In this document: positions 27,023 through 36,003 of the stretch, one piece after another | How the letters are laid out: every line of letters begins with the position of its first letter | How positions within the stretch are numbered: the stretch's first letter is position 1 | Assembly (NCBI RefSeq): GCF_001418015.1 | Contig: NZ_LIQG01000029.1 | Span: 87,566-151,565 of the forward strand | Direction of reading: 5' to 3' | DNA length: 64,000 bases | From: Lacinutrix mariniflava | GTDB taxonomy: Bacteria; Bacteroidota; Bacteroidia; Flavobacteriales; Flavobacteriaceae | Position numbers and translations under genes: made by a program | The notes under the pieces: generated by a model | Database searches by the model: none | Told to the model about the DNA's origin: nothing | What the model saw: only the letters and a program-made list of their open reading frames with translations

Positions 27023-27721
27023 ATGCTTGAGAAACTTTTTAATATTAATAAGCCATATTTTGTAATTGGTTATTTTTTATCTTTATCCTTAGATCTTTGG
27101 GGAAAATTATATTTAAACCCTTTTCCATATCGGTATCTTACTAAATCACTATTAATGGTTTTATTAATAGTATTTTATATAAGAAACTCTAGAGGCAACG
27201 ACAAAAAAAAACACTATTTAACTTTAATATCTTTGTTTTTATTTTGGGTTGCAAGTATTGCTGTAATTAATCATATTAATAATTTGAGGTTTATTATAGG
27301 TATGTTGTTTTTTATTTTAGCTAAGGTGAGTTATTGTTTTAGATTTACTAATACAAGAGATTTTAAAATTTCAAGATTATTACCATTCTTAGCAGGAAGT
27401 TTTGTTTTAATGGTATTAGTTTTTGCTATTATTTATAGAGGTTTGGGATATTTTTTTATACCGGTTTTAATCTACTTTTTTGTCTCTTTATTATTATGTT
27501 TATTTGCTTATTTAAGAAAGAATGATGTTAATGCCAGGAGTTATAATTTGGTATTATTAGCGATGTTTTTTTTAATACTCTCAGAGATTATTATGGCTAT
27601 AAAAACTTATTATATAACTATTCCTTTTCAAGATATTTCGGTTATGCTTTTTTATGGAATAGCTCAATTTCTAATTGTTTTTGGGATTTTAGTAGAAGTA
27701 AAGGTTGTTGAAGAGGTTTGA
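27023..27721 (+). CDS. YhhN-like membrane protein, tandem copy 2
   Basis: 232 residues from the ATG at 27023. An upstream TTG at 27011 would add four residues, but copy 3 starts at the equivalent Met (MLDKFFN against MLEKLFN), so the ATG is preferred. The layout has about eight helices. Like copy 3 it keeps RDFKISRLLPFLAGSFVLM-like and YFFVSLLLxLFAYLRKNDVN segments. The Asp of the GD pair in copy 1 is not conserved (FWVASIAVIN), so catalysis by the family mechanism is doubtful. Confidence 0.6.
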   Translation: MLEKLFNINKPYFVIGYFLSLSLDLWGKLYLNPFPYRYLTKSLLMVLLIVFYIRNSRGNDKKKHYLTLISLFLFWVASIAVINHINNLRFIIGMLFFILAKVSYCFRFTNTRDFKISRLLPFLAGSFVLMVLVFAIIYRGLGYFFIPVLIYFFVSLLLCLFAYLRKNDVNARSYNLVLLAMFFLILSEIIMAIKTYYITIPFQDISVMLFYGIAQFLIVFGILVEVKVVEEV

Positions 27722-27866
27722 TTAATAAAAAAATTAATTAATTATAAAATTATAGTCGTAATTATTATTTCTCTATAATAATTAGACGTTTATAATTCTT
27801 TAAATAAAGAAAAGAATGAAAATGTTTTTTTGATTAACATTTTAATAAATAATTTTAAAGTTCCAA

Positions 27867-28565
27867 ATGCTGGATAAATTTTTCAATATTAAGAAGCCTT
27901 ACTTTATTATCGGTTACTTTCTAGTTTTACTATTAGATATTGGTGTTAAAGTCAATCTAGAGCCTTTCCCATTTCGTTATTTTACTAAACCACTTTTAAT
28001 GTTGGTTCTTATTCTTTTTTACATTAAAAATCATACTGCTGTAGCTAAGGAAAAACATAAGTATATGTTAGTAGCCCTTTTTTTATTTTTACTTGCCGAT
28101 ATCACAGTTATTAACCATCTAAATAAAATACTTTTCATTATTTCAATGTTCATGTTTATAGGAGCTAAAGCTATGTATTGTTTACGTTTTACAAATTATA
28201 GAGATTTTAATTTAATACGATTATTACCATTTTTATCAGGAATTTTTATTCTAATGGTTTTTGTTTTTTTTCTTATCTATGATAATTTGGGCAACTATTT
28301 TATTCCCGTTTTAATTTATTTTTTTGTTTCTCTTTTATTGTTTTTGTTTGCGTATTTGAGGAAGAATGATGTTAATAATAGAAGTTATAACTATGTAATA
28401 ATTGCAATGTTTTTTTTCTTATTTTCTGAGGTAGTTATGGTTTTAAAATCATTTTACAAGCCACTTCCATTTGAGGGTATTCTAGTTATGTTATGCTATG
28501 GTATTTCTCAGTTTTTAATTGTTTATGGCATTACAATAGAAGTTAAAATGGATGAAGTTGAATGA
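27867..28565 (+). CDS. YhhN-like membrane protein, tandem copy 3
   Basis: 232 residues, closely similar to copy 2 over its whole length (KKPYFIIGYF near the start, YFFVSLLLFLFAYLRKNDVN near 155, SQFLIVYGI near the end). It retains an Asp at the position of the family's GD pair (LLADITVIN). The short sequence just before the start (CCAAATGCT) is shared with copy 2, so the duplicated unit included the translation start region. The 145-base gap between copies 2 and 3 contains no gene. Confidence 0.6.
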   Translation: MLDKFFNIKKPYFIIGYFLVLLLDIGVKVNLEPFPFRYFTKPLLMLVLILFYIKNHTAVAKEKHKYMLVALFLFLLADITVINHLNKILFIISMFMFIGAKAMYCLRFTNYRDFNLIRLLPFLSGIFILMVFVFFLIYDNLGNYFIPVLIYFFVSLLLFLFAYLRKNDVNNRSYNYVIIAMFFFLFSEVVMVLKSFYKPLPFEGILVMLCYGISQFLIVYGITIEVKMDEVE

Positions 28566-28813
28566 TAAATATTATGTTTTTTAAATTTTAATTATAAGTT
28601 GTTGTTCAAAATGCTATTATGCTAGTTTATTCACCAACAAACTTTATTTTTTATACTATTGTTTAGTATTTTAATTTTAGATTCTTTTGGCAAGTTGAAT
28701 TTTGATTAAATCTCATATAAGCTAACTTCTAAGTCACAAGTGATTCTATAGAATATCTCAAAATTTTATTATCATGGTCTTGGTGAAAGAAGAGAGTATT
28801 AAAAATGAAATTG

Positions 28814-30430
28814 TTACTTTTTAGTTACACGTTTTAATTCTAGCATATTTATTGGATTTATTCCCAAGTTAGTTACATTTTTTCTTGTGAATCTAACAAC
28901 TTCGTCATAGTATAAAGGAACAATAGGTGCTTCTTGCATAACAATACTATCCATTTTAGAGTAAAGGGCTTCTCTTGTTTTTGTGTTGGTTTCAGTAAAT
29001 GATTGAGTATACAACTTATTAAAAGTATCACTTTTAAAATGAGTATAATTAGGGCCATTTGGTGCAAAATTCTCACTGTAATAAAGTGATAAATAATTTT
29101 GAGCATCTGGGTAGTCGGCAACCCAACTAGCTCTAAATAAATTTAGTTTACCGTTTGCTTTCGCCCCTTTTAAAGTAGATGCAGGTATAACATCGACATT
29201 AACTATTAAACCTGTTTTTTGTAATTCTCGTTGTATGTATTCGCAGAAATTTAAATAGTTACTTGTTGTTGTAATGGTTATTTCGGGAGCATTAATACTC
29301 GTTTCCGTTTTAAATTGATTTATAAGCGCTTTAGATTTTTCAGGATTATAAGTATAGCCAATAGTTGCATTGTATCCAGGTAATCCTTTTGGAATAAAAC
29401 CACCATTTGCGGGAATACCAATACCATTACGCAAGTAAGTCATCATTTTTTGCCTATCGAATCCGTAATTTACAGCTTGCCTTATTAATTTAGATTGCAT
29501 TTCGGTAGTTTCCGAATCCATGTAAAAGGCTAAATATTCAGTGTTTAAATATGGTCCACGAATCATGTTAATATTAGCTTGGTATTTAGCTCTTAACTCA
29601 CCTTTACTAGTTAAAATATCATCTTGATAAGAAGCGTCTAAAGAGTTTAAGAAATCTAGATTACCTTGGATAAATTGTAAAAATTCACTTTGCTTATCTG
29701 GTAAGAAAGTAATGGCAATAGCTTCTAAATACGGAAGGCGTTCGCCACTATTGTCTTTTTCAAAGTAATTATTATTCTTTCTAAAAACCAGTTTAATATT
29801 TTCTTCCCAACGTTTAAATTTAAAAGGTCCAGTACCAATTGGGTTCGCTCTAAAATCTGTTCCAAAGTGTTCTACAATTTCTTTTGGCACAACAGAGCAG
29901 TATTTCATTGTTAGTTTTCCGATGAATGATGGATCTGCGGATTTTAATTTTATTACTAACGAATCTTCAGAAACCGAACGGATATCGTAAATATTATTAA
30001 CAACCCAACTGCCTGAAGAAGCAAGGTCCTCATTACAATTTCTAAACAAGCTGTATTCGAAATCCGAGGCTTTTACAGTACGTGTAGAATCTTTGCCAAA
30101 CAATTTGTGTTTATGGAAATAGACATCGTCTCTAAGTGAAAAAGAGTAGGTGAGTGCGTCTTGAGAAATAGACCAGTTTTTAGCGACACTTGGTTGTACA
30201 TTTAAGTCGCTGTCCATTTGTACTAAGCCATTAAATAATTGGTTTACAGCCCAAATATCTGCATTGCCTTTTGCAAAAGCAGGATCTAGAGAACCAATAT
30301 TTTTATGCTCATTATATCTAAATACTTGATTTAGATTTTTAGTGTTTTTATCATTTCCGCAAGAAATAAAAAGCGAAACTAATAGTAGTAGCAATATGTA
30401 TTTAGTAGTGGTATCTAAGTTCAAAATCAT
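28814..30430 (-). CDS. Family 5 extracellular solute-binding lipoprotein (oligopeptide/nickel-type ABC)
   Basis: 538 residues from the ATG at 30430, 8 bases after the stop of the membrane gene; an ATG 33 bases upstream would overlap it. The lipobox LFISC places the lipid-modified Cys at 24. The family 5 fold is clear: NIGSLDPAFAKGNADIW, LFNGLVQMDSDLNVQPSVAKNW, YSFSLRDDVYFH, and GTGPFKFKRWE near 205. Such proteins bind peptides, nickel complexes or other solutes for Opp/Dpp-type importers. No OppB/C permease genes are adjacent; it is instead linked to an unusual ATPase and membrane protein. Confidence 0.88.
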   Translation of the reverse strand: MILNLDTTTKYILLLLLVSLFISCGNDKNTKNLNQVFRYNEHKNIGSLDPAFAKGNADIWAVNQLFNGLVQMDSDLNVQPSVAKNWSISQDALTYSFSLRDDVYFHKHKLFGKDSTRTVKASDFEYSLFRNCNEDLASSGSWVVNNIYDIRSVSEDSLVIKLKSADPSFIGKLTMKYCSVVPKEIVEHFGTDFRANPIGTGPFKFKRWEENIKLVFRKNNNYFEKDNSGERLPYLEAIAITFLPDKQSEFLQFIQGNLDFLNSLDASYQDDILTSKGELRAKYQANINMIRGPYLNTEYLAFYMDSETTEMQSKLIRQAVNYGFDRQKMMTYLRNGIGIPANGGFIPKGLPGYNATIGYTYNPEKSKALINQFKTETSINAPEITITTTSNYLNFCEYIQRELQKTGLIVNVDVIPASTLKGAKANGKLNLFRASWVADYPDAQNYLSLYYSENFAPNGPNYTHFKSDTFNKLYTQSFTETNTKTREALYSKMDSIVMQEAPIVPLYYDEVVRFTRKNVTNLGINPINMLELKRVTKK

Positions 30431-30438
30431 ATTTAAAT

Positions 30439-32207
30439 TTAGCCTTCTGGCATTGCTTTCCAATTTAATATTTTTTTAGAAAAAAAGTAAACAAAAATAA
30501 AACCTATAACTAGAAAAATGATGCTCCAAAGCATAGGATTTAGAGATTCTAGTAATTGAAAACAATTTTCTTTACGATAAAAGTAATCTTCATATATTAA
30601 TCTACAATTATCTTTTTGGTGCATGGTTATAATAGCGCAAATTAAAATAAGATATGGAACAAACCCTACAAAAGAGATATTGATAAAAATAGCTGCAATT
30701 TGTTTTTTTATTTTAGTGCTCATAAATAGGGTGACACCAAGTATTGTTGTGCCTATAATAAAAGCAAAATAAGCTATAATATATTCTAAATCATTACTTA
30801 TTGAAATAGTATAATCAAATAGTACAACTACTAAAGAAGCAAAGATTATAAGAATTACAGTTGCTATTATTGAGAATAATAAAGGTTTTAAACCAGTTAG
30901 TCTAAACACCATAATCAACAAAGCAATTACAAAACTAATCCATAAATAGAAATGAACTTCAAATGAAACAATGGGTTTAGTTTTTAACTCATCTATATTT
31001 TCAAAGACAATACCTAAGCTGTCACTTTCTAAATAATATTCACTTTTAAAATCTTTGTATAGTTCTTCAAAAGGTGTTAATTTATCTTTATATTCTAAAT
31101 TATCATGCTCTATAAAGCGTTTTTCATCATTAATAATATGTTTTAGTTTAAAGTTTTCTGGCTGGTAAACCATAAACAACCAAGCTTCTGGATTTAGGTT
31201 ATTTCTAATTTTATATTTTTCAGAAAGTATTAAGAAATTTGATAAAATAGATTTTATTTCATCTTGATCATTACGTTCTAAGAGCTCGTAATGCGCTTTA
31301 TTTAAATTTAAGAGTTCTTCTTGTTTTTCGAATTTCTTATAGGCTATTGGGTTTTCATAATAATCAAGGTTGTAAGCGTTATGGTAGTAGTTAGAGTCGA
31401 AAGTGTTGGTTTTAGAAGAGTAAAACTGCTTCGAGTAGTTGTAATAACTAGGTTCTATAGTTTTTATATAAGGTGTAATATCTTGTACTTCATTCTTAAA
31501 GTAGTACGTAGTCGTAGAATCGTTACGTTCTGTATACACATTGTATTGGTAGTAATCACTATTAATTATAGGATCGTCCAATTTTCTAGTCTCGATTTTT
31601 AAATCGTAGAATTGATATTCATCATCCAAAAATTGATAATATACTTTAGTATAATCGATATTTTCTTTTTTATTTTCACAATACCATTCGTTTAAGGGTG
31701 TAGGGAAATTTACATTATCGATGGTATAATTTTTAATACCATGAGAGAAAAAAGGAGATGTTTTGTTTGCAAGTGCAACGTCTTTTATCATTTCCGTATC
31801 TTCATAGGTACTCGTTATATAGGTTTTTACTCCTGTCATATAGGAGTAATAAAAGGTAGTAGACAAAAAGATAATAATAAAATATAGTAGGAATTGTTTA
31901 AAAATATCTATTTTTTGTGTTGGATAAAAGCTTTTGAAACTATTGTTTTTAAACATGAAAAATAACCAAGTTACGAGAATAACTAGCGATATCATTACAC
32001 TAAAAAGTACCATTCCATTTCTATAAAAAATAGCGACAGCATTTCTTTCGTGAAGAGTTTCTGGATTTGTAAAACAACCAAGGCCAAAAAGAAAAAAATA
32101 AAATGAATAATAGCGGTTATGCCTAATATCCAAACCACTTTAGTATTCCATAAAGTTGGATAGTTTTCTAATAAATATTTGTTTGTTTTGTGTATGAATT
32201 TTTTCAT
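30439..32207 (-). pseudogene. Large ABC-associated membrane protein, interrupted by a frameshift near its N-terminus
   Basis: The long frame (start 32133) and a shorter upstream frame (from ATG 32207, MKKFIHKTNKYLL) join into one protein if one T is added to the T-rich run near 32085-32100: ...AIIHFIFFF continues as FGLGCFTNPETLHERN. The repaired protein has about 589 residues: one N-terminal helix and a second near 60-80, a third near 110, a large Tyr/Asp/Asn-rich region (about 140-400), and about five C-terminal helices. Family not recognised. It overlaps no other gene once repaired and sits between the ATPase and solute-binding genes, so it is probably the membrane part of this ABC system. 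Genuine mutation or a base-calling error are both possible. Confidence 0.65.
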
Positions 32208-32220
32208 GTAAAGTAAAAGT

Positions 32221-33374
32221 TTAAGAAACAAAAAAGCGACGTGTTGAATCTGAGATGTTTCTAATATAAGTAACTTCAATTTTATGTTTCCCTAATGTTT
32301 CTAAAACCGAAGCAAAAGGTGTTTCAGTAGAGAAATAGGCAATATAAATACCACCATTAAAAACGAGTTTATTTAATTGAAGCGGATTAAAAAGTTTGGT
32401 TAATGTCTCTCTAGAAGCATTGCAATCTAGTTCTACTATAAGTTCTGTTTTAGTCTTCTCTATAGTATTAGAAATGTTTTCTTTATATTTTCCATCTTTT
32501 AAGTAGATGACTTTGTCAGACACTTTTTCGACTTCGTAAAGTTGTTGAGAACTTAATATTAGTGCAATAGGATTGTTTACAGAGTTACAAATAGATTTTA
32601 AGTCTTCTAAAATTACTTGTTGGGCAAGTACATCTAAATTGGCTAAGGGCTCATCAAGTAATAATACTTCAGGTTTTCTTAGTAATGTTCTAGCTAACTC
32701 AAATCTCATTTTATAACCAGAAGATAATTCGCTCCATTTTAGGTGTTTATAGTTCCAAAGGCCTAATCTCGCAATTATCATGAGTACTCTGGTTTCATTT
32801 TCTTCAGCAGGAATACCATAACTAGCCAACACAAATTTTAAATTGTCTTTTAAACTGCCATACCATTTTTTTGTACGCTGCGGTATGTAAACTAAGTTAG
32901 AGCGCAATTGAAACGAACTTTTTATTGCGTTATCAAAATTATAATCTATTGTGCCTTCTGTCGACTTTAGTTCGTTGGCCAACACACGGAGTAAGGTTGT
33001 TTTTCCGTTTCCGTTTTCACCAACCAAACCATATACGTTACTTTTTTTATTTTTAAAGAAATTGGACCAAGTTCGAATCTATTGTGGCCATAATTTTTTT
33101 TTATATTTTCGGCGCTAATAATTGGTTTAGAAATATCGTATTCCGGAACCATTTCTTGGGATACTGTTTCTAGTATTTTTAAAGATTTCTCAATTAATAC
33201 TTCTTCTTGGTTTGGGTTTTTTTCTTTCCAATCTGTTAGCGCTATAATATCTCTATAAATATCAAGATTCTGAGTGTCTGTAACACAATCGATTAATTTT
33301 CTGTAACCTAAAACAATATCATTGTTTTTTAAGAACTGGGATACTTCTTCTATTCTTTCTTCAAATTTTGTCAT
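32221..33374 (-). pseudogene. ABC transporter ATP-binding protein, interrupted by a frameshift
   Basis: Two overlapping frames form one ATPase. The upstream frame (ATG 33374) gives an 80-residue helical extension, then the start of the ABC domain (ISAENIKKNYGHNRFELGPISLKIKK). The downstream frame continues with VYGLVGENGNGKTTLLRVL (Walker A), SELSSGYKMRFELARTLL (signature region, SSGYK) and VLLLDEPLANLD (Walker B). Adding one A to the seven-A run near 33046 joins them without loss. A regulatory-type C-terminal domain of about 70 residues follows. The N-terminal extension is unusual for an ABC ATPase. If the frameshift is real, the nucleotide-binding loop is separated from its N-terminus and the system is inactive. 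Confidence 0.7.
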
Positions 33375-33479
33375 ATTTTAAAGCACTTATAAACTTACTT
33401 GCAAACAATTACTTAAATTTGCAACCTTTAAATAAAGTAAGAAGTAAATATAATACCAATTTAATAATAAACTTAAATT

Positions 33480-34814
33480 TTGCCAGTAAATACAAAAAAG
33501 AAAGTCGCATTTTATACTTTAGGTTGTAAGCTTAATTTTTCTGAAACTTCTACAATAGCTAGAAATTTTAAAGATGAAGGTTTCGAGCGAGTAGATTTTT
33601 CTGAAACTGCAGATATTTATGTTATAAATACCTGTTCTGTAACCGAGAATGCCGACAAGCGTTTTAAAACAATAGTTAAGCAAGCTCAAAAAGCAAATGC
33701 AGATGCTTTTGTTGCAGCAGTTGGTTGCTATGCCCAATTAAAACCACAAGAGTTAGCAGATGTTAACGGTGTGGATTTAGTACTTGGTGCAACCGAAAAA
33801 TTTAAGATTACAGATTATTTAAATGACCTCTCAAAAAATGACTTTGGAGAAGTACATTCTTGCGACATCGATGAGGTCGATTTCTACGTTGGTAGTTATT
33901 CAATTGGAGATAGAACACGTGCGTTTTTAAAGGTGCAAGATGGTTGCGATTATAAATGTACTTATTGTACTATTCCATTAGCAAGAGGTATCTCGAGAAG
34001 TGATGAGTTGCAAAATGTTTTAGATAATGCCAAGGAGATTTCTTCAAAAGGTATTAAAGAAATTGTTTTAACAGGAGTTAATATTGGAGATTATGGTAAG
34101 GGTGAATTTGGCAACAAAAAGCATGAACATACATTTCTAGAATTAGTGCAAGCCTTGGATAAAGTTGAAGGCATAGAACGACTTAGGATTTCTTCGATAG
34201 AGCCAAATTTACTTAAAAACGAAACTATAGATGTTGTTAGTAAATCTAGAGCATTTGTACCACATTTTCATATTCCATTGCAAAGTGGACATAACGATAT
34301 ATTAAAGTTAATGAAACGTCGCTACATGCGAGAGTTGTATGTAGACCGTGTTGCTAAAATTAACGAAGTTATGCCGCATGCCTGTATTGGTGTAGATGTT
34401 ATTGTTGGTTTTCCTGGCGAAACAGAAGAACACTTTTTAGAAACTTATAATTTTTTAAACACGCTCGATATTTCTTATTTACATGTGTTTACATATTCGG
34501 AAAGAGATAATACTGAAGCAGCAAGTTTTGAAAACATTGTACCAAAGAATGTAAGAAGTAAGCGTAGTAAAATGTTACGTGGCTTAAGTACTAAAATGCG
34601 TCGTGCTTTTTACGAAAAACAAATAGGTACTTCTAGGTCTGTTTTGTTTGAAAGTGAAAATAAAGCAGGTTATATTCATGGTTTTACAGAAAATTATGTA
34701 AAAGTAAAAGCACCATGGGATCCAGAGTTGGTGAATACTATACATCAAGTTAACTTAACGAATATTGATGATGATGGATTAGTTAGGTTTGATTTTGAAA
34801 GTGTTATGGCATAA
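33480..34814 (+). CDS. mtaB: tRNA t6A37 methylthiotransferase MtaB
   Basis: 444 residues with a TTG start. A radical-SAM enzyme that adds a methylthio group to C2 of t6A at position 37 of tRNAs reading ANN codons. The N-terminal domain has the three cluster-binding cysteines Cys16 (TLGCKLN), Cys52 (NTCSVTENAD) and Cys83 (VGCYAQ). The radical-SAM cluster motif CDYKCTYC uses Cys156, Cys160 and Cys163. The C-terminus carries a TRAM-like domain. The NTCSVTENAD form identifies MtaB rather than MiaB or RimO. A TAAATTTG -7 type box is at 33414-33421. Confidence 0.94.
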   Translation: MPVNTKKKVAFYTLGCKLNFSETSTIARNFKDEGFERVDFSETADIYVINTCSVTENADKRFKTIVKQAQKANADAFVAAVGCYAQLKPQELADVNGVDLVLGATEKFKITDYLNDLSKNDFGEVHSCDIDEVDFYVGSYSIGDRTRAFLKVQDGCDYKCTYCTIPLARGISRSDELQNVLDNAKEISSKGIKEIVLTGVNIGDYGKGEFGNKKHEHTFLELVQALDKVEGIERLRISSIEPNLLKNETIDVVSKSRAFVPHFHIPLQSGHNDILKLMKRRYMRELYVDRVAKINEVMPHACIGVDVIVGFPGETEEHFLETYNFLNTLDISYLHVFTYSERDNTEAASFENIVPKNVRSKRSKMLRGLSTKMRRAFYEKQIGTSRSVLFESENKAGYIHGFTENYVKVKAPWDPELVNTIHQVNLTNIDDDGLVRFDFESVMA

Positions 34815-34850
34815 AAAAAACTGAAATCTAGATTTCAGTTTTTATTTTTT
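34815..34850. terminator. Bidirectional terminator after mtaB
   Basis: The stem AAAAACTGAAATC / GATTTCAGTTTTT with a 2-base loop and A/T flanks lies between convergent genes. Confidence 0.82.
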
Positions 34851-34874
34851 TGTTTCTATTATTTTGTAAAAGAA

Positions 34875-35171
34875 TTAGATTCTCAAACCAACAGGTAATA
34901 ACTTTTTGTATTGCCTGTTTTTTCTAATAAATTTAGCAATTACAGGATTTGTAGGTACAACACTTAAATTACGTTCTTCTATGTTTTCAAAAACTAATTT
35001 TAAAAAATCAGAAGTAAAATTTTCGTCTGTAATTTCTTCAGGAATAATTAATTTGGTTAAAAAGATTTTTCGTTCTTGCAAAGAGTATTCAATCTTAGCA
35101 AAATGTTCTCCAATTTTTAATTCAAATTGACGTTGAAAGTCGTTGTCAACCAATTCAGCAGCATCAGTCAT
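34875..35171 (-). CDS. Small YjdJ-like GNAT-fold protein lacking a clear acetyl-CoA loop
   Basis: 98 residues with the order of the small 'YjdJ/Gcn5-like' family: NDFQRQFELKIGEHFAKIEY (first strands), then RKIFLTKLIIPEEI, an α-helix FLKLVFENIEERNLSVVP, and PVIAKFIRKNRQYKKLL at the end. In active relatives the segment after the 'PEE' strand has a G-x-G-type pyrophosphate loop; here it reads ITDENFTSDF, with no glycines. It may therefore not bind acetyl-CoA. Monocistronic, facing mtaB across a terminator. Confidence 0.6.
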   Translation of the reverse strand: MTDAAELVDNDFQRQFELKIGEHFAKIEYSLQERKIFLTKLIIPEEITDENFTSDFLKLVFENIEERNLSVVPTNPVIAKFIRKNRQYKKLLPVGLRI

Positions 35172-35293
35172 AATTTAATAAGTTTAATTTAATGTTAAGG
35201 GAGCAAAGAGAGTGCTATCTATTTTATAGCTTTACACAATACAAAAATACGAAAACTTATTGTTAACTTGTTATTAATTAGTGTTAAATCCTT

Positions 35294-35956
35294 ATGAATC
35301 AAGACGTAATACATGTGTATTTAATGCCAGGAATGGCGGCAAATCCATCGATTTTTGATAATATCTCATTGCCTGAAAATCAGTTCCAATTACATAAGCT
35401 ACATTGGGAGATTCCTGTTAAAAATGAAACCATAAGTGACTATGCCTTAAGGATAACCAAGAAAATTAAACATGAAAATATAGTTCTATTAGGCGTGTCT
35501 TTTGGTGGTATTTTGGTTCAAGAAATGAGTAGACATATTGCTTTGCGGAAGCTTTTTGTAGTGTCTAGTGTAAAAACCAAACATGAGCTACCAAAAAGAT
35601 TTAAAGTACTAAAAGCAACAAAAGCTTATAAGCTGTTGCCTACACAATTAGCAAGTAATCTCGATTTATTAGCTAAATTTTCGTTTGGAGACTTAATTAA
35701 GAAACGAATAGATTTATATAAAAGGTTTCTTTCAGTTAACGATAAATACTATTTAGACTGGTCGATAGAGCAAGTAATTAATTGGGAACAAGAAGATGTT
35801 ATCCCAGAAGCAATTCATATCCATGGAGAAAAAGATATGGTTTTTCCGCACCACTGCATACAAAATTGTATAACAGTAAAGAATGGAACACATATAATGA
35901 TAATAGATAAATACAAGTGGTTTAATGAGAATTTACCTAAATTAATTTTAGAATAA
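35294..35956 (+). CDS. Alpha/beta hydrolase
   Basis: 220 residues. An oxyanion-type start is near YLMPGMAANPSIF (10-22). The nucleophile elbow is LLGVSFGGILVQ with Ser69, the acid is probably the Asp in GEKDMVFP (about 187), and the base is the His in NGTHIMI (about 203), so the catalytic triad is complete. No signal peptide, so cytoplasmic. The substrate is unknown. The lytic transglycosylase gene follows after 47 bases in the same direction. Confidence 0.82.
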   Translation: MNQDVIHVYLMPGMAANPSIFDNISLPENQFQLHKLHWEIPVKNETISDYALRITKKIKHENIVLLGVSFGGILVQEMSRHIALRKLFVVSSVKTKHELPKRFKVLKATKAYKLLPTQLASNLDLLAKFSFGDLIKKRIDLYKRFLSVNDKYYLDWSIEQVINWEQEDVIPEAIHIHGEKDMVFPHHCIQNCITVKNGTHIMIIDKYKWFNENLPKLILE

Positions 35957-36003
35957 ATAAGACGGGATTTCCGTTAAATTATTATAATTTTATAAAAAAT
36001 GAA

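Noticed and set aside
31995..32279. 94-codon minus-strand frame as a separate gene
   Set aside because: It is the N-terminal part of the membrane protein, split off by a one-base frameshift, and its upstream extension overlaps the ATPase gene.
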